Counted from the first letter of the stretch, positions 1 through 10,128 are shown. The stretch is DNA of 64,000 nt from Bedellia somnulentella (GCA_963576735.1 OY755190.1:675695-739694); one strand, 5' to 3'. Program-made: numbers and translations. The notes: generated by a model not told the origin, from the letters alone.

Positions 1-699
1 CTTGGAGTTCCGATAACTCTATATGAATCCGTATTACGGTCCGTCTGTACATAATGAAAGGAGTTAATTAACCGGTTTGTAGCGCGTGCGATTAATAATG
101 GAGCGTGGACCCTGGTCAAAGATTCATAGGTTAGTGTAATTTCATTTCGTTTTTATGAATGAAAAATTGACGAGTGTAAAGTAGGCAGAGGATAAAGGAA
201 TGTAATTAGATGTGATTAGGAGCGTGTATCGCGGTAGGCAGGCATGTGGAGAACTGACCGCGGCGGCGGCGCGTTCCTTTGTTCTTTGCCCTTTCTTTGC
301 ATTTTGTTTCATTTCATGCAAAATTTAATTTTCGTTTTCAAGACTCGCGTGGAATGATATTACGTTTACCGGCCCGTGGTGGGTTCGTAATTTGATTGCG
401 GACTCCTCAAGTCCGTGGACACGTCAGGGTCTTTCATCACATACCTCGGGCCCGGTTCTATCGTATTTTTTGTTAATTGCAGCCGGTTTGTTTCGGTGCG
501 GAATCTGGGCGGTTAATTACAAAACTGCTTTTACCGGTCGCATCGGCTCTCTTTGCACTTTTAATGTGGCATTCTCAATGGAAATTAGTTTTGCAGAATT
601 TTAGCTATTACCGTGATAATTTGTCTTTTTCATTGTTTTCTTACAGCTTTACGCTGCGCTGGAACAGTTTTGAATAGCCTACTAAAAGTTATCGTTGCA
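1..699. other. Intergenic sequence, no gene seen
   Basis: AT-rich sequence with a GC-rich patch near 255-280. The two short overlapping reading frames at 392-677 have no recognisable domain, and their composition matches the surrounding non-coding DNA. Confidence 0.6.
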
Positions 700-951
700 T
701 ATACATATATACATACATACATATTCTCACGCCGTTAGTTCCCATTGGGGTAGGCAGAGACTATCGATCGCCACTTTGTACGATCCTGGCAAACCTCTCT
801 AGCTTCAGTCACATCCATCAATCTTTGTGGAAGGTAATGTTAGTAGAGGACGACCTCGGAGGACACATTTGGATCAAATAGAAAATGTGCTCAAAAAGGC
901 AGGTGTCCGAAGTACGAAGAATAAAAGAGATATGTATGAAAATATTGATGG
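700..951 (-). mobile_element. RTE-like LINE 3' end with 5' inversion (twin-primed)
   Basis: Positions 700-826 are the reverse complement of the last 125 or so bases of the LINE at 39203-42430, including its GTAT tail. Positions 828-951 match the immediately upstream LINE segment (from GTGGAAGGTAATG to about ATTGATGGA) but in the opposite orientation. Read on the minus strand this is an antisense upstream segment followed by a sense 3' segment, which is the classic product of twin priming during LINE insertion. Confidence 0.8.
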
Positions 952-1794
952 ATATACATATAGTTTATTATTATATAGTTATGAGAATATACTAGTTTAA
1001 TAGTAAGTAATGGCAATAATTTAGAGTTATTGATTTACCAACCTTCGTTTTCATCAAATACAAGCCTGAAAAATTTTGATGAAATATACAAATTTTAATG
1101 TGTAAAGCGACCAATCAAATAGTTATTTTACCTAAAAAATCGATGTAATACAAATACAAGTCACAGACGCCCATACAAATTACTCCACATCCAACATACC
1201 CCAACGCCAATACGTCTTAGCTAGTTGATTCACACCCCAATCACAATTGATTGGCCCCGACAACCGGGTGTCTTTGATTCGGATCCGTGTTCGGGCCATT
1301 TGACAGATAATCTCACCCCGGAAACATCGGCAAACCCCTTTGAGATGCCACTAAACGGTTGCGTGGTTTTGTGTTGGGATGGAGGTGGGGTTGTGATATT
1401 CTGAACTGACTTTACGTCGGATCACTCAATATTTTCCGTGGGTGTTGTGCGTGACGACTGAGGGTTAAGAACAAGCTCTTTGTGTGGATATAAGACGATG
1501 TGTTTTTTTTTAAATATAGCAGTTTATATGCGGGACCAAATAATCAGTATTAATCTCAAATAAATAAATTAGCAATTAGATACCTTACTATAATTTGTTT
1601 ATAGATAGATTTTCATTTCCAAATTGAGGATCTAACCTTCTATGCAACATTTTATGACGATCGGTTAAGAATTAACTAACCGAATAAACAATCAATACCT
1701 TTTCGTAACAGAATTCATTAAGTTTTATTAATACCAAAAACATCTGATACATTACCTACCCCGAATAGGGTGATTATACTTTCCACCACGCAGT
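952..1794. other. Intergenic sequence, no gene seen
   Basis: AT-rich single-copy-looking sequence with no supported reading frame, RNA gene or repeat boundary. Confidence 0.5.
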
Positions 1795-1804
1795 CCTAAT
1801 ATAA

Positions 1805-1875
1805 CATATATACATACATATTCTCACGCCGTTAGTTCCCATCGGGGTAGGCAGAGACTATCGATCGCCACTTTG
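1805..1875 (-). mobile_element. RTE-like LINE 3' end, 71 bp, with target duplication
   Basis: This is the reverse complement of the final bases of the LINE (TAGTTCCCAT, GGGGTAGGCAGAGACT, TCGATCGCCACTTTG) with a short ATAC-type tail. A 10-bp direct repeat CCTAATATAA flanks it at 1795-1804 and 1876-1885, so this very short fragment is a complete, severely 5'-truncated insertion rather than a leftover. Confidence 0.85.
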
Positions 1876-2550
1876 CCTAATATAAGTTGACAGCCAAAAC
1901 CTAAGTACACATAAAACAAGACCAATCAAGATCCAATCTAAACATAAACATTTACAATCACAAGTGTTTCTCAAGCCACCCTCCCTAGGTCGGTTCAATT
2001 TATCGGAAGCTCCTTGATATCCTATGTTCCACCCTTTCGATTCTGATAGATTCTAACAGGATTAGCGTCGTGACGCCGGCAGCGCTGATAAAATAGTTGT
2101 GGTTGCTGTTGGGTCGGTCGACCTCTTATTAGGTGATCGCTTTCGCTTTGATATTATTATTTACTTGTGTGCACTTATGTGCTTTAAATAACCACCTAAA
2201 CAGATGACAAATAAAATTGTCTTTTAACTTTGCAATAATAAGCTTCAATGTGTCTATATTTTTTACAGGTGTACATTGTTTTTCTTAGGTTTTGTTTATC
2301 AAATTTATTTTATAAGTTATTTTTCACTTCATTCATGCGAAGTTAAGTTCTGTTTTATATCGGATTTAAAGAAAATGCACTGGGCGAAAAACTCAGTAAA
2401 TATTTTTGGTATTCTGTTATGAAGTCGTGACATCATCAATACAGAAGGGTTTCAATTAATGACTAGACATTGTAATATGTAAGTTTAAGTGATCTATAAT
2501 ATTTCATAGTGAAAAGACACGACATTATATTTAAGAAAAAGAAACTACTA

Positions 2551-2800
2551 GCTGTGTAGTGTCGGCTTAGAATAACACTACCCCATTTCTGCCGGTGGGT
2601 GTACGTAAGAGGCGACTAACGGTATTGGGGCTTTTAAGGGATTTTTGGGCGATGCGGTTGGAGACCCATCACCAACAACCTTTATTTTACCATCTTTTCC
2701 CTACTCTAATTTCTAAAAGCGGCTGAGGAATTTCTAATTCCTTAGCTCTGGCTACCCCTTTTATTATAGGGGTTTATAGCCGTGATGTATGTATGTATGT
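2551..2800 (+). mobile_element. SINE-B copy (ACGTAAGAG subfamily), full length
   Basis: It starts GCTGTGTAGTGTCGGCTTAG and ends in GCCGTGATGTATGTATGTATGT. It carries the family landmarks GTACGTAAGAGGCGACTAACGG, GGTTGGAGACCC and AAAAGCGGCTGAGG. The target duplication AAACTACTAG lies at about 2542-2551 and 2801-2810. The family has no reading frame. The 3' end resembles that of the LINE at 39203-42430, which probably supplies the enzymes. Confidence 0.85.
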
Positions 2801-2810
2801 AAACTACTAG

Positions 2811-3908
2811 AATAATATAAATACCCAAAATTAATATGAATATGTATACGATGACCAAAAGACCCAATCACTAAATAAATTCATTGTGGCGCAATCGCAA
2901 TCTACATCTATTGCGATAGCGAAAACGTTGTTTAATAAACATCCTATCGTCCTTTTCTTTATAACCAATCAAATCGTATAGAGCTCTATTACAAGAGCAG
3001 TAAGAGCGATATTGTCTAATAAAGTGGCATTCCTGTGGTCACCACGCGATTGACTAGACCGTATAAGGGATATATGGTCGGTTTATATATATGTTTAGAC
3101 TTTATTGTATAGACGTTAAAGATTATTTTTGTCCTTGTAGCAAGCAGTATATTCCTGAAACGGATATTTAAAGCAAATTGACGGTAAGAATGAAAAAGTT
3201 TTGAATTATTTTAGAATAAGCAACAGCTATAGAGTAATAATAGTTTGTGTTTTCGTTTTGCTTACCTACTTACTTACCTTACTTTACACCTATAAGGGAA
3301 GTAAAGCCAACCACTATTGAAAATTAAGTGAGATTTTGAACAAGAGGATAAAGATAAATGCATTTTAAGCTACATCACCCACCTATTAAAACGTAACAAG
3401 TCATAATTTCACTATGATACACTTATGGACAAGTCTTTGTCTGTTTTGAAAATTTTAAGTGTAGATACCGACTGAGAAGTTATTTTATTTTATTTATTTA
3501 TTTATTTATTATATAAGGATCATCAACAGCAACACATATTATATAGTAAGTTGAAACAGTACAGTAAATAAGGCCTTGCTAAATGTTTCAATAATTCTCG
3601 TCACCGTACTGTAGATACAAAGCAAACGCCAGAGGAAAACTCAGTTAGTCATTTGGTAAACCATTTTTTTATGTGCAGCAGGAGTTATTCTTAAAATGTA
3701 CATTTTTCTAATGATACGCAACTTATAATCCTTATGACGCTGTGTTATCAAGCCTTAGCCTTAAAAAGTTAAGTTTTTTTAATCAGTTTTGTAATTTGAG
3801 TCATTTGTATGCTATTTCATGTGTCCAATATTGTTATGTATAGCAACATATTTCTAACTAATTATTTTCATATTGATTTATATTATTTTAGATACATTAT
3901 TTTTTGAT
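2811..3908. other. Intergenic sequence with an ATTT microsatellite
   Basis: No gene is visible. A (TTTA)n run at about 3482-3512 is followed by sequence resembling the TTTATTTATT-GGAACATGAACAGC region near 59000, so it may be the tail of a further unnamed retroposon on the minus strand. Confidence 0.45.
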
Positions 3909-4152
3909 TGCCGTGTAGTGCCGGCTTAGAATGTCGCTACCCCTTTTTACCCACGGGTGTCGTAAGAGGCGACTAAGGGTATTGGGGCTTTTTATTGGAG
4001 TTTTGGACGATACGGTTGGAGACCCATTACCGAAACATTTATTTTTACCATCTTTCCCCACTCAACTTCCAAAAGTGGCTGGGAAATTTATAATTCCTTT
4101 GCTCTGGCTACCCCTTCTAGGGCAATTTAGCCGTGAGTATATGTAGGTATTT
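3909..4152 (+). mobile_element. SINE-B copy (TGTCGTAAGAG subfamily), full length
   Basis: It runs from TGCCGTGTAGTGCCGGCTTAG to GCCGTGAGTATATGTAGG. It carries CACGGGTGTCGTAAGAGGC and GGTTGGAGACCC. A 71-residue open frame across it is fortuitous, because the same frame is broken in sister copies. Confidence 0.85.
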
Positions 4153-4631
4153 ATGTATTTCTCATCTCCGAATAAACCAAAAGCATCAACTAAGAAGAAC
4201 CCATATCCCTCGTATTTCCCATGATCGGGTGCGGGTTACAAATTGGTTGTTCGGTCGCCGACGGTAATTGAGTCTTAGTGGATCATTCGGGACGGGATTA
4301 CTACACTTTAATGTATTTCTATCTATTGATCTTGGGCCCTTTGAGCTTGTAGGGCAACCACTGTACTCTTCTCGTGCCAAAGGGCTCTCGATTCGCTTTT
4401 TGACTGGCTTTTTGATGTCAATTTAGTTAAATGCGTAATTATTGTGGACTAAATATAGTTCAAGAAGAATTTGGAGTTTTTTATTCGTAATTATACAGGT
4501 ATCAGTTGATTCCGTAAAACGTTAAATACAAGTGTATTTATTTGATCAGATGACTTCGACAGGTTAACATCGATAAAGTCTAAGAAATAAGTGTCAATTA
4601 ACTCAAACATTCTCGCCGTAACACAAAAATA

Positions 4632-4887
4632 CATACATATATATATATATATATACTCACGGCTATATTTCCCTAGAAGGGGTAACCAGAGCTAAGGAAT
4701 TATAAATTCCTCAGCCACTTTTGGAAGTTGAGTGGGGAAAAGATGGTAAAAATAAAGGTTTTTGGTGATGGGTCTCCAACCGCATCGCCCAAAAATCCAA
4801 TAAAAAGCCCCAATACCCTTAGTCGCCTCTTACGACACCCGTGGGTAGAAAGGGGTAGCGACATTCTAAGCCGGCACTACACGGCAA
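4632..4887 (-). mobile_element. SINE-B copy with 11-12 bp target duplication
   Basis: Minus-strand copy with an expanded AT-rich tail at 4632-4655, ending at GTAGTGCCGGC. It is flanked by AACACAAAAATA at 4620-4631 and 4887-4898. A SINE-A tail begins immediately after the right duplication, so two retroposons sit back to back. Confidence 0.88.
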
Positions 4888-4897
4888 ACACAAAAAT

Positions 4898-5142
4898 ATA
4901 ACATAACATAACATAAACGTTCACGCCGTTTATCCCCGAAGGGGTTGGCAGAGGTACCAATACTCCTGAACTCACATGGCAAGCGCCATCTAGTTTTCCA
5001 GAGAAGGTACCCACGTTTTGCTTAGACAGTGTACTCACGTGATAGGGGGCAGGCCTATCGCCGTTTTGTACGAATACACTGTCACATGACTAAGTACAAC
5101 TCAGCCATGTGGGTTTCCTCACGATGTTTTCCCTCACCGTTA
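4898..5142 (-). mobile_element. SINE-A copy lacking the tRNA-like head
   Basis: Minus-strand copy. Its (ATAAC)n tail starts at 4898, followed by the 3' module CGTTCACGCCG, ATCCCCGAAGGGG and TTGGCAGAG. The family body TGTCACATGACTAAGTAC is present. Similarity stops at about 5142, before the tRNA-like promoter region. Confidence 0.8.
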
Positions 5143-5419
5143 TAAATACAAAACTATACATGAAATATAATTACAAAAATATATATGAAAAATAAAATAA
5201 GGACAGATGTTTCTGTGTAACTAGTAGTTCAGTATTAACATGAACGAAGCTAGTGCTTTGAGCTTTAACTTAACATAGAATAAGTTATCAATCAGTGTTT
5301 GCCTCCGTCCCCTAGCTGACCAATACACAGCCTAGTCAAATATTTACACTATCCATACTAGATGTCGGTTTGCTAAGATAAGATTAATAGTGATGTTTAT
5401 ATCCACATGGTAAACTTTA

Positions 5420-5660
5420 TTGCCGTGTAGTGCCGGCTTAGAATGTCGCTACCCCTTTCTACCCACGGGTGTCGTAAGAGGCGACTTAGGGTATTGGGGC
5501 TTTTTATTGGAATTTTGGGCGATGCGGTTGGAGACCCATCACCAAAAACCTTTATTTTTACCATCTTTTCCCCACTCAAATTTCAAAAGTGGCTGAGGAA
5601 TTTATAATTCCTTAGCTCTGGTAACCCCTTCTAGGGAAATATAGCCGTGAGTATATGTAT
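5420..5660 (+). mobile_element. SINE-B copy (TGTCGTAAGAG subfamily) with 10-bp target duplication
   Basis: Full-length copy ending in GCCGTGAGTATATGTAT. The direct repeat GTAAACTTTA lies at 5410-5419 and 5661-5670. A 60-residue reading frame on the opposite strand is an accident of the repeat. Confidence 0.9.
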
Positions 5661-5670
5661 GTAAACTTTA

Positions 5671-6290
5671 CATGCAACAAATTAATACAGCCTCATTCCG
5701 GTTTTAAAACAATTATTTCAAAACTATTTTGTTACGTCTATTTTGAGTATGCGATTTCGTAGTTTATATTCATTTTTAATTATGACCGACGATTGCAAAT
5801 TGCAATTAAAACATCGTACAAACATTATGTTCTTGATTCGAAGTAAGATTGATGGTCATACAGTAAATTTTGGGTTAGAACAATAAACAACAAAAATCAT
5901 GGTAATTATTTTTATAAGATCTTAGAAAAGCTAGCATTAGAAGCTAGATTAGAACTTAGATCAAGTAAACTTAGCATTAAGTTGGAATTTGACTTTCAAA
6001 AAACAAAGATTTATCTTTACAAGTATGTAAAATCTCCAGATTATGATTATCGGGGAGAACGTGTCCAGTATCCAATAGATGTTTCGCAAAGTGATCACTT
6101 AATAAGTAATAAGGGATTAAGATTATGTCTTTTAGAGAAACTTGAAATCTCCAGATATGATAATGTTAATTCCGTTGCACTGCTGAATGAACAGCTGGGC
6201 TACACCGTTTCCCCACTTTTGACAATTTTTTCCAATAATATAGTCACTCGTCATTGATGTTCTTTGGGTGGGGGAGTGGGGAGCCTGGCC
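5671..6290. other. Non-coding sequence upstream of a candidate promoter
   Basis: A 91-codon open frame lies at 5982-6257. Its start overlaps a dispersed motif (AAATTTGAC, TTCAAAAAACAAA) that also occurs at about 28340-28376 and, more diverged, at 34955-35000. I regard it as repeat-derived and not a gene. Confidence 0.45.
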
Positions 6291-6298
6291 TATAAATA
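6291..6298 (+). promoter_or_regulatory. Candidate TATA box
   Basis: TATAAATA in a GC-rich setting (CCTGGCC before it, ACCGC after it). An initiator-like CACTC lies 31-32 bp downstream (6322-6326), and a TCAG lies at 6332-6335. Spacing to the first site fits an RNA polymerase II core promoter. The inference depends on the reading frame that follows. Confidence 0.4.
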
Positions 6299-6364
6299 TA
6301 ACCGCAAAATCGTATGACCGGCACTCGGTGGTCAGCTGCCGAACTGTCTACTAACTGCTCGTCA

Positions 6365-6463
6365 ATGACTCGTGTTGAGTCGAAACGCGTCGCATGTTTG
6401 TGGTTGCCTGTGGTTTTCGCTTGCGGGTGTGTGTGTGGTGCATTGTCTGCTTTTCGATTTCTT
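6365..6463 (+). CDS. Candidate first coding exon with signal peptide, gene not recognised
   Basis: Starting at ATG 6365, 33 codons run in phase to a strong splice donor, CTT|GTAAGTG, at 6463/6464. The product starts with a short basic segment (MTRVESKR), then a hydrophobic stretch (VACLWLPVVFACG) and small residues, as in a secretory signal peptide. A TATA box lies 74 bp upstream. An in-frame ATG at 6314 lies before the likely transcription start, so I prefer 6365. No following exon was found, and the gene would continue beyond an intron invaded by SINE-C. It could equally be a chance open frame in GC-rich DNA. Confidence 0.3.
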
Positions 6464-6518
6464 GTAAGTGGAAGGGCGGGCGGTGCACAGTGCATGTTGC
6501 ATGAAGACTGCAGGTATT

Positions 6519-6560
6519 ATTTAGCGGAATTAAGCGAAGAAATTTATTAATATTAGTATT
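6519..6560 (+). repeat. Single arm of a palindromic element
   Basis: This 42-bp segment (ATTTAGCGGAATTAAGCG through TTAATATTAGTATT) matches one arm of the hairpin at 33919-34022. The partner arm is absent. It abuts the target duplication of the SINE-C array. Confidence 0.7.
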
Positions 6561-6654
6561 AATATTCGTTTAATTTAAATCTTTTTGTTCATTAAAACCT
6601 CATGTGGGGATTATTACTAATAAATAAAGAATAAATAAAGGAAAGAAAAATTTC

Positions 6655-6726
6655 GACACAGGCGGGGATCGAACCCGCGACCTCGGGTAAACGCCCCGGA
6701 CGCTCTGCCAACTGAGCTACCGTGTC
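6655..6726 (-). repeat. tRNA-like core, SINE-C unit 1
   Basis: This 72-nt sequence folds with a 7-bp acceptor stem (GACACGG with CCTGTGTC), a D arm and a T arm. The A box TAGCTCAGTTGG and the B box GGTTCGATCCC match the polymerase III consensus. The anticodon stem is mis-spaced by one base and position 33 is not T, so it is a SINE promoter rather than a working tRNA. Confidence 0.8.
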
Positions 6727-6965
6727 AGTTGGCTGCCAGTGCGAAATTCTTCTATCCTTTATTTCTTTTACACGTTAAAGTAGTGTTTGCGTTTCCTACC
6801 TCCGAATTATTACTAATTCGAAAGGCCACTTGTCTACCTTTTCAGATAGAATGCAAATGTTGAAAACGCCTAACTATCATATAATTTAAATCTTTTTGTT
6901 CATGAAAACCTCATGTGGGGATTATTACTAATAAATAAAGAATAAATAAAGGAAAGAAAAATTTC

Positions 6966-7037
6966 GACACAGGCGGGGATCGAACCCGCGACCTCGGGTA
7001 AACGCCCCGGACGCTCTGCCAACTGAGCTACCGTGTC
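6966..7037 (-). repeat. tRNA-like core, SINE-C unit 2
   Basis: Identical in sequence to unit 1, 311 bp further on. Polymerase III boxes are intact. Confidence 0.8.
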
Positions 7038-7276
7038 AGTTGGCTGCCAGTGCGAAATTCTTCTATCCTTTATTTCTTTTACACGTTAAAGTAGTGTTTG
7101 CGTTTCCTACCTCCGAATTATTACTAATTCGAAAGGCCACTTGTCTACCTTTTCAGATAGAATGCAAATGTTGAAAACGCCTAACTATCATATAATTTAA
7201 ATCTTTTTGTTCATGAAAACCTCATGTGGGGATTATTACTAATAAATAAAGAATAAATAAAGGAAAGAAAAATTTC

Positions 7277-7348
7277 GACACAGGCGGGGATCGAACCCGC
7301 GACCTCGGGTAAACGCCCCGGACGCTCTGCCAACTGAGCTACCGTGTC
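7277..7348 (-). repeat. tRNA-like core, SINE-C unit 3
   Basis: Identical in sequence to units 1 and 2. Polymerase III boxes are intact. Confidence 0.8.
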
Positions 7349-7584
7349 AGTTGGCTGCCAGTGCGAAATTCTTCTATCCTTTATTTCTTTTACACGTTAA
7401 AGTAGTGTTTGCGTTTCCTACCTCCGAATTATTACTAATTCGAAAGGCCACTTGTCTACCTTTTCAGATAGAATGCAAATGTTGAAAACGCCTAACTATC
7501 ATATAATTTAAATCTTTTTGTTCATGAAAAGTGTAATGTGTAAAAGAAATAAAGGATAGAAGAATTTCGCACTGGCAGCCAACT

Positions 7585-7656
7585 GACACGGTAGCTCAGT
7601 TGGCAGAGCGTCCGGGGCGTTTACCCGAGGTCGCGGGTTCGATCCCCGCCTGTGTC
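7585..7656 (+). repeat. tRNA-like core, SINE-C inverted unit 4
   Basis: Same 72-nt core on the opposite strand, head to head with unit 3. The plus-strand tail is cut off at TTTATTTATTAG, where the target duplication begins. Confidence 0.8.
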
Positions 7657-8071
7657 GAAAAAATTTTTCTTTCCTTTATTTATTCTTTATTTATTAGTAA
7701 TATTCGTTTGTTTCTGTTTTTGACGTATTTCTTCACATGACACCAAAAAAATATATAGTTGATTTCCCCGCGAAAAATCCAATAATAAGATCACCTCTAT
7801 AACCCCACACCAATCCGTAAAGTATACGCATATATTTATATATAAATACAGACAAACAAGCGCGTCCGTCTGTTTGTCAAGGACACTAGTGTTTGACGTC
7901 TGTCTGTGACAATAAATGCTTGTTTAATTACTTTCCGTTCTCGCCGGCCATCTTGCTAACCTTCGAGAATTGCTTTCTGGTGCACACAACTATATGTTGT
8001 TTGGGTTTTAATTAATTTCATTGAGAATTAGTGTGTGTTGTTGAAGGTAAATTACATATGTATATACGTTT

Positions 8072-8278
8072 ATATTTACTCACGGCAAACAACACGAAAA
8101 GGGAAGCTAAAGATTAAAAATTAGAATCAGCTACTTTTGGAAGTTCAGTGGGGAAAGTATTGTAAAATAAACGATGGTTGGTGGTGCGTCAACAGGCACA
8201 TCGCCGAATAATCACCCTTTGTCACCTCGCTACCAAAAATAATGGGTTTAGTGCTATTCAAAGACAACACTACATAAC
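8072..8278 (-). mobile_element. SINE-B copy, old and decayed
   Basis: Family landmarks remain (TACTCACGGC, ACTTTTGGAAGTT, GTGGGGAAA, TTAGTGCTATTC, AACACTACATAAC), but many substitutions and small deletions show greater age than the neighbouring copies. No gene lies in 7710-8071. Confidence 0.7.
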
Positions 8279-8704
8279 AAAAATATGAAAAACAAACTGG
8301 AATGGGTGCGACTGTAACTAAAAGTGTAAATTCATCCAGCCAACACATGGACATAGAAGTAAAGAATTTTAATAAAAAATCAATATTGGCTTCTGAAATA
8401 ATTTAAGTCACAATCACCTTATTTCTACAAATCAAAATAAAATCCAAAACCGTAAGCCAACACAACCAACACTTCACCGTCAAAATTTCTTATCAATTCG
8501 CAACACAATCACAAAGAAGTGAGCAATTATGCAAATCTTAATCCTTTAACGGGTAAGCAGTCGCGAAAACTGTTATTAATAATCCCACCAACTAATATTT
8601 ACTGTGAACAGCCTCACGCTAATTATGCTAAGTCTGCAAGATTCACTAAACTTGACGGAACCGGCTAAGCTCCGATTAAATAGTTTTCATACGCCATATG
8701 AACA

Positions 8705-8772
8705 TAGCTTTCGTGGCTCAACGGTTATTAGCTCGACTTAAATTTGGTGGAAGCGGGTTCAAATCAAGCAGT
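8705..8772 (+). repeat. Degenerate tRNA-like sequence
   Basis: TCGTGGCTCAACGGTTATTAG resembles a polymerase III A box region, and GGTTCAAATC resembles a B box. It is probably the worn head of a tRNA-derived SINE. The surrounding 8279-8817 shows no gene. Confidence 0.4.
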
Positions 8773-8817
8773 CAAGAATTCATTAAAATTGTGTTGGTAA
8801 TTTGGTCCAAAAAATCG

Positions 8818-9245
8818 TTAACTGTGTAGTAGGCTTAGAATAGCGCCAACTTGTTTCTCCCATTATCTATTTAATTAATTGTGGTTGTTAACGGTGAGGG
8901 AAAACATTGTGATGAAACTCTCATGGCTAAGTTGTACTTAGTCATGTGACAGAGTTTTGTACAAATCGGCGATAGGCCTGCTCCTATTACGTGAGTACAC
9001 TGTCCAAGCAAAACGTGGGTACTCTGAACACCAGGTGACAATGTCACGTGATGTTCAGAAGTATTAGAAACTCTGCCAACCCCTTCGGGGATATACGGCG
9101 TGACCGTTGGAGTCTTTTATTTCTTCCAGAAGTGTCGAAAGAGGCCACTTAAGGTATTGGGCCTTTTGACTGATTGTTGTACGATATAGTTGGAGATTCA
9201 TCACTAAAAACTTTTTTACAATCTTTTTTTAAGTAGCCGAAACCA
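8818..9245 (+). mobile_element. SINE-B copy split by SINE-A
   Basis: The SINE-B 5' part is at 8818-8868 (TGTGTAGTAGGCTTAGAATAG) and the rest at about 9115-9245 (TGTCGAAAGAGGCCAC, GGTATTGGGCC, GTTGGAGATTCATCAC). The SINE-A at 8880-9108 sits between them, so SINE-A arrived later. Confidence 0.65.
8880..9108 (+). mobile_element. SINE-A copy lacking the head
   Basis: It begins at GGTTGTTAACGGTGAGGG and ends at TACGGCGTGACCG, with ACGTGGGTACTCTGAACACC and CCAACCCCTTCGGGG in between. The tRNA-like head and the tail repeat are missing. Confidence 0.8.
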
Positions 9246-9324
9246 ATATAATTATTATGAGGCAACTTTGTTGCCAATCTATTCCAAAAGACATTTATTC
9301 AATTTCACCAACTCAAACTCAAAA

Positions 9325-9660
9325 GTTCACGCAGTACATCCCGAAGGGGTTGGCAGAGGTACTGATACTTCTGAACTTAACGTGATATTGCCACCTGATG
9401 TTCAGAGTACCCATGTTTTGCTTGGACAGTATACTCACGAGGTAAGGGGCAGGCGTACCATTCAGTTCGAATACACTGTCACATGTCTACGTTCAATTTA
9501 GCCATGTGAGTTTCCTCATGATACTTCCCTCACCGTTAACAACCATGATAAATCAACCACACATATGTCTTTAGAAACATTGGTTTAGGCTCGACCCGGG
9601 ATTTGAAACATCACCGCCTGCATGATAAGCGGTGTCCTATCCACTGAGCTATCACGGCTG
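9325..9660 (-). mobile_element. SINE-A copy with tRNA-like head
   Basis: Minus-strand copy from the 3' module (CCCGAAGGGGTTGGCAGAGG) to a complete tRNA-derived head. The head has GAGCTATCACGG (A box side) and GACCCGGGATTTGAA (B box side). A 77-residue plus-strand frame across it is incidental. Confidence 0.85.
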
Positions 9661-10128
9661 TCATTTCTCTAGTTCTGCATACACCTTTATAGATTGCAGA
9701 CGTGAGTACACGTATGTAGTATTACTGCATACGAACGTATAAAGATTAAAGCGACTACGAAATAATTCCGAGAGCTTGTCGGAGCGGCTATAAACCATGT
9801 GGTGCTTTAACTAATGCCTCATTAATAACAATGAATGTTTAGTATCGGACCTGAGCTGGTAATGGCCTCCTGCCACCTCCTTGCGATGTCTTGTTGTCTT
9901 ATGTTAGAGATTTTTTTAGAGGAAACAATGTACGTAGAATTGATAGCTTGCAGTGTAACGTTTAAGTGGCAGCTAAGTATTGATGATGCAGTGTAAGTAA
10001 ATCTTTGATAAAGCAGAGAAATGATTTTTAAATGTTTGTGGGGAGACGAGAATGGGGGCAGCACAGGACCGGTCTTTGTGGAGATATTTGGGACTGTGCT
10101 TTATCTAACAATGGCTGATTTAGTAAAC

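Larger units (their letters stand above)
6572..7697. mobile_element. SINE-C composite: three tandem 311-bp units plus one inverted unit
   Basis: Three head-to-tail minus-strand units are spaced exactly 311 bp apart (GGCGGGGATCG at 6661, 6972 and 7283) and are almost identical. They are followed by one plus-strand unit from about 7537. The whole block is flanked by one 12-bp direct repeat, TAATATTCGTTT, at 6560-6571 and 7698-7709. Each unit has a flank with CTACCTCCGAATTATT, a tRNA-like core, and a tail containing CTTTATTTATTCTTTATTTA and CATGAGGTTTTCATG. Either a multimer was inserted, or a palindromic insertion later expanded by unequal exchange. Confidence 0.85.

Noticed and set aside
5982..6257. 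91-codon plus-strand frame
   Set aside because: Its start overlaps a dispersed repeat motif found near 28340 and 34955, and it has no domain.
6655..7656. Four apparent tRNA genes
   Set aside because: The cores lie inside a repeated SINE, the anticodon stem is mis-spaced and position 33 is not T. Related cores at 38002, 44770 and 48739 carry further insertions. I treat them as SINE promoters.
6572..7697. CRISPR-like or satellite array
   Set aside because: The repeat is 311 bp with no short spacers, contains a tRNA-like core, and the genome is eukaryotic.
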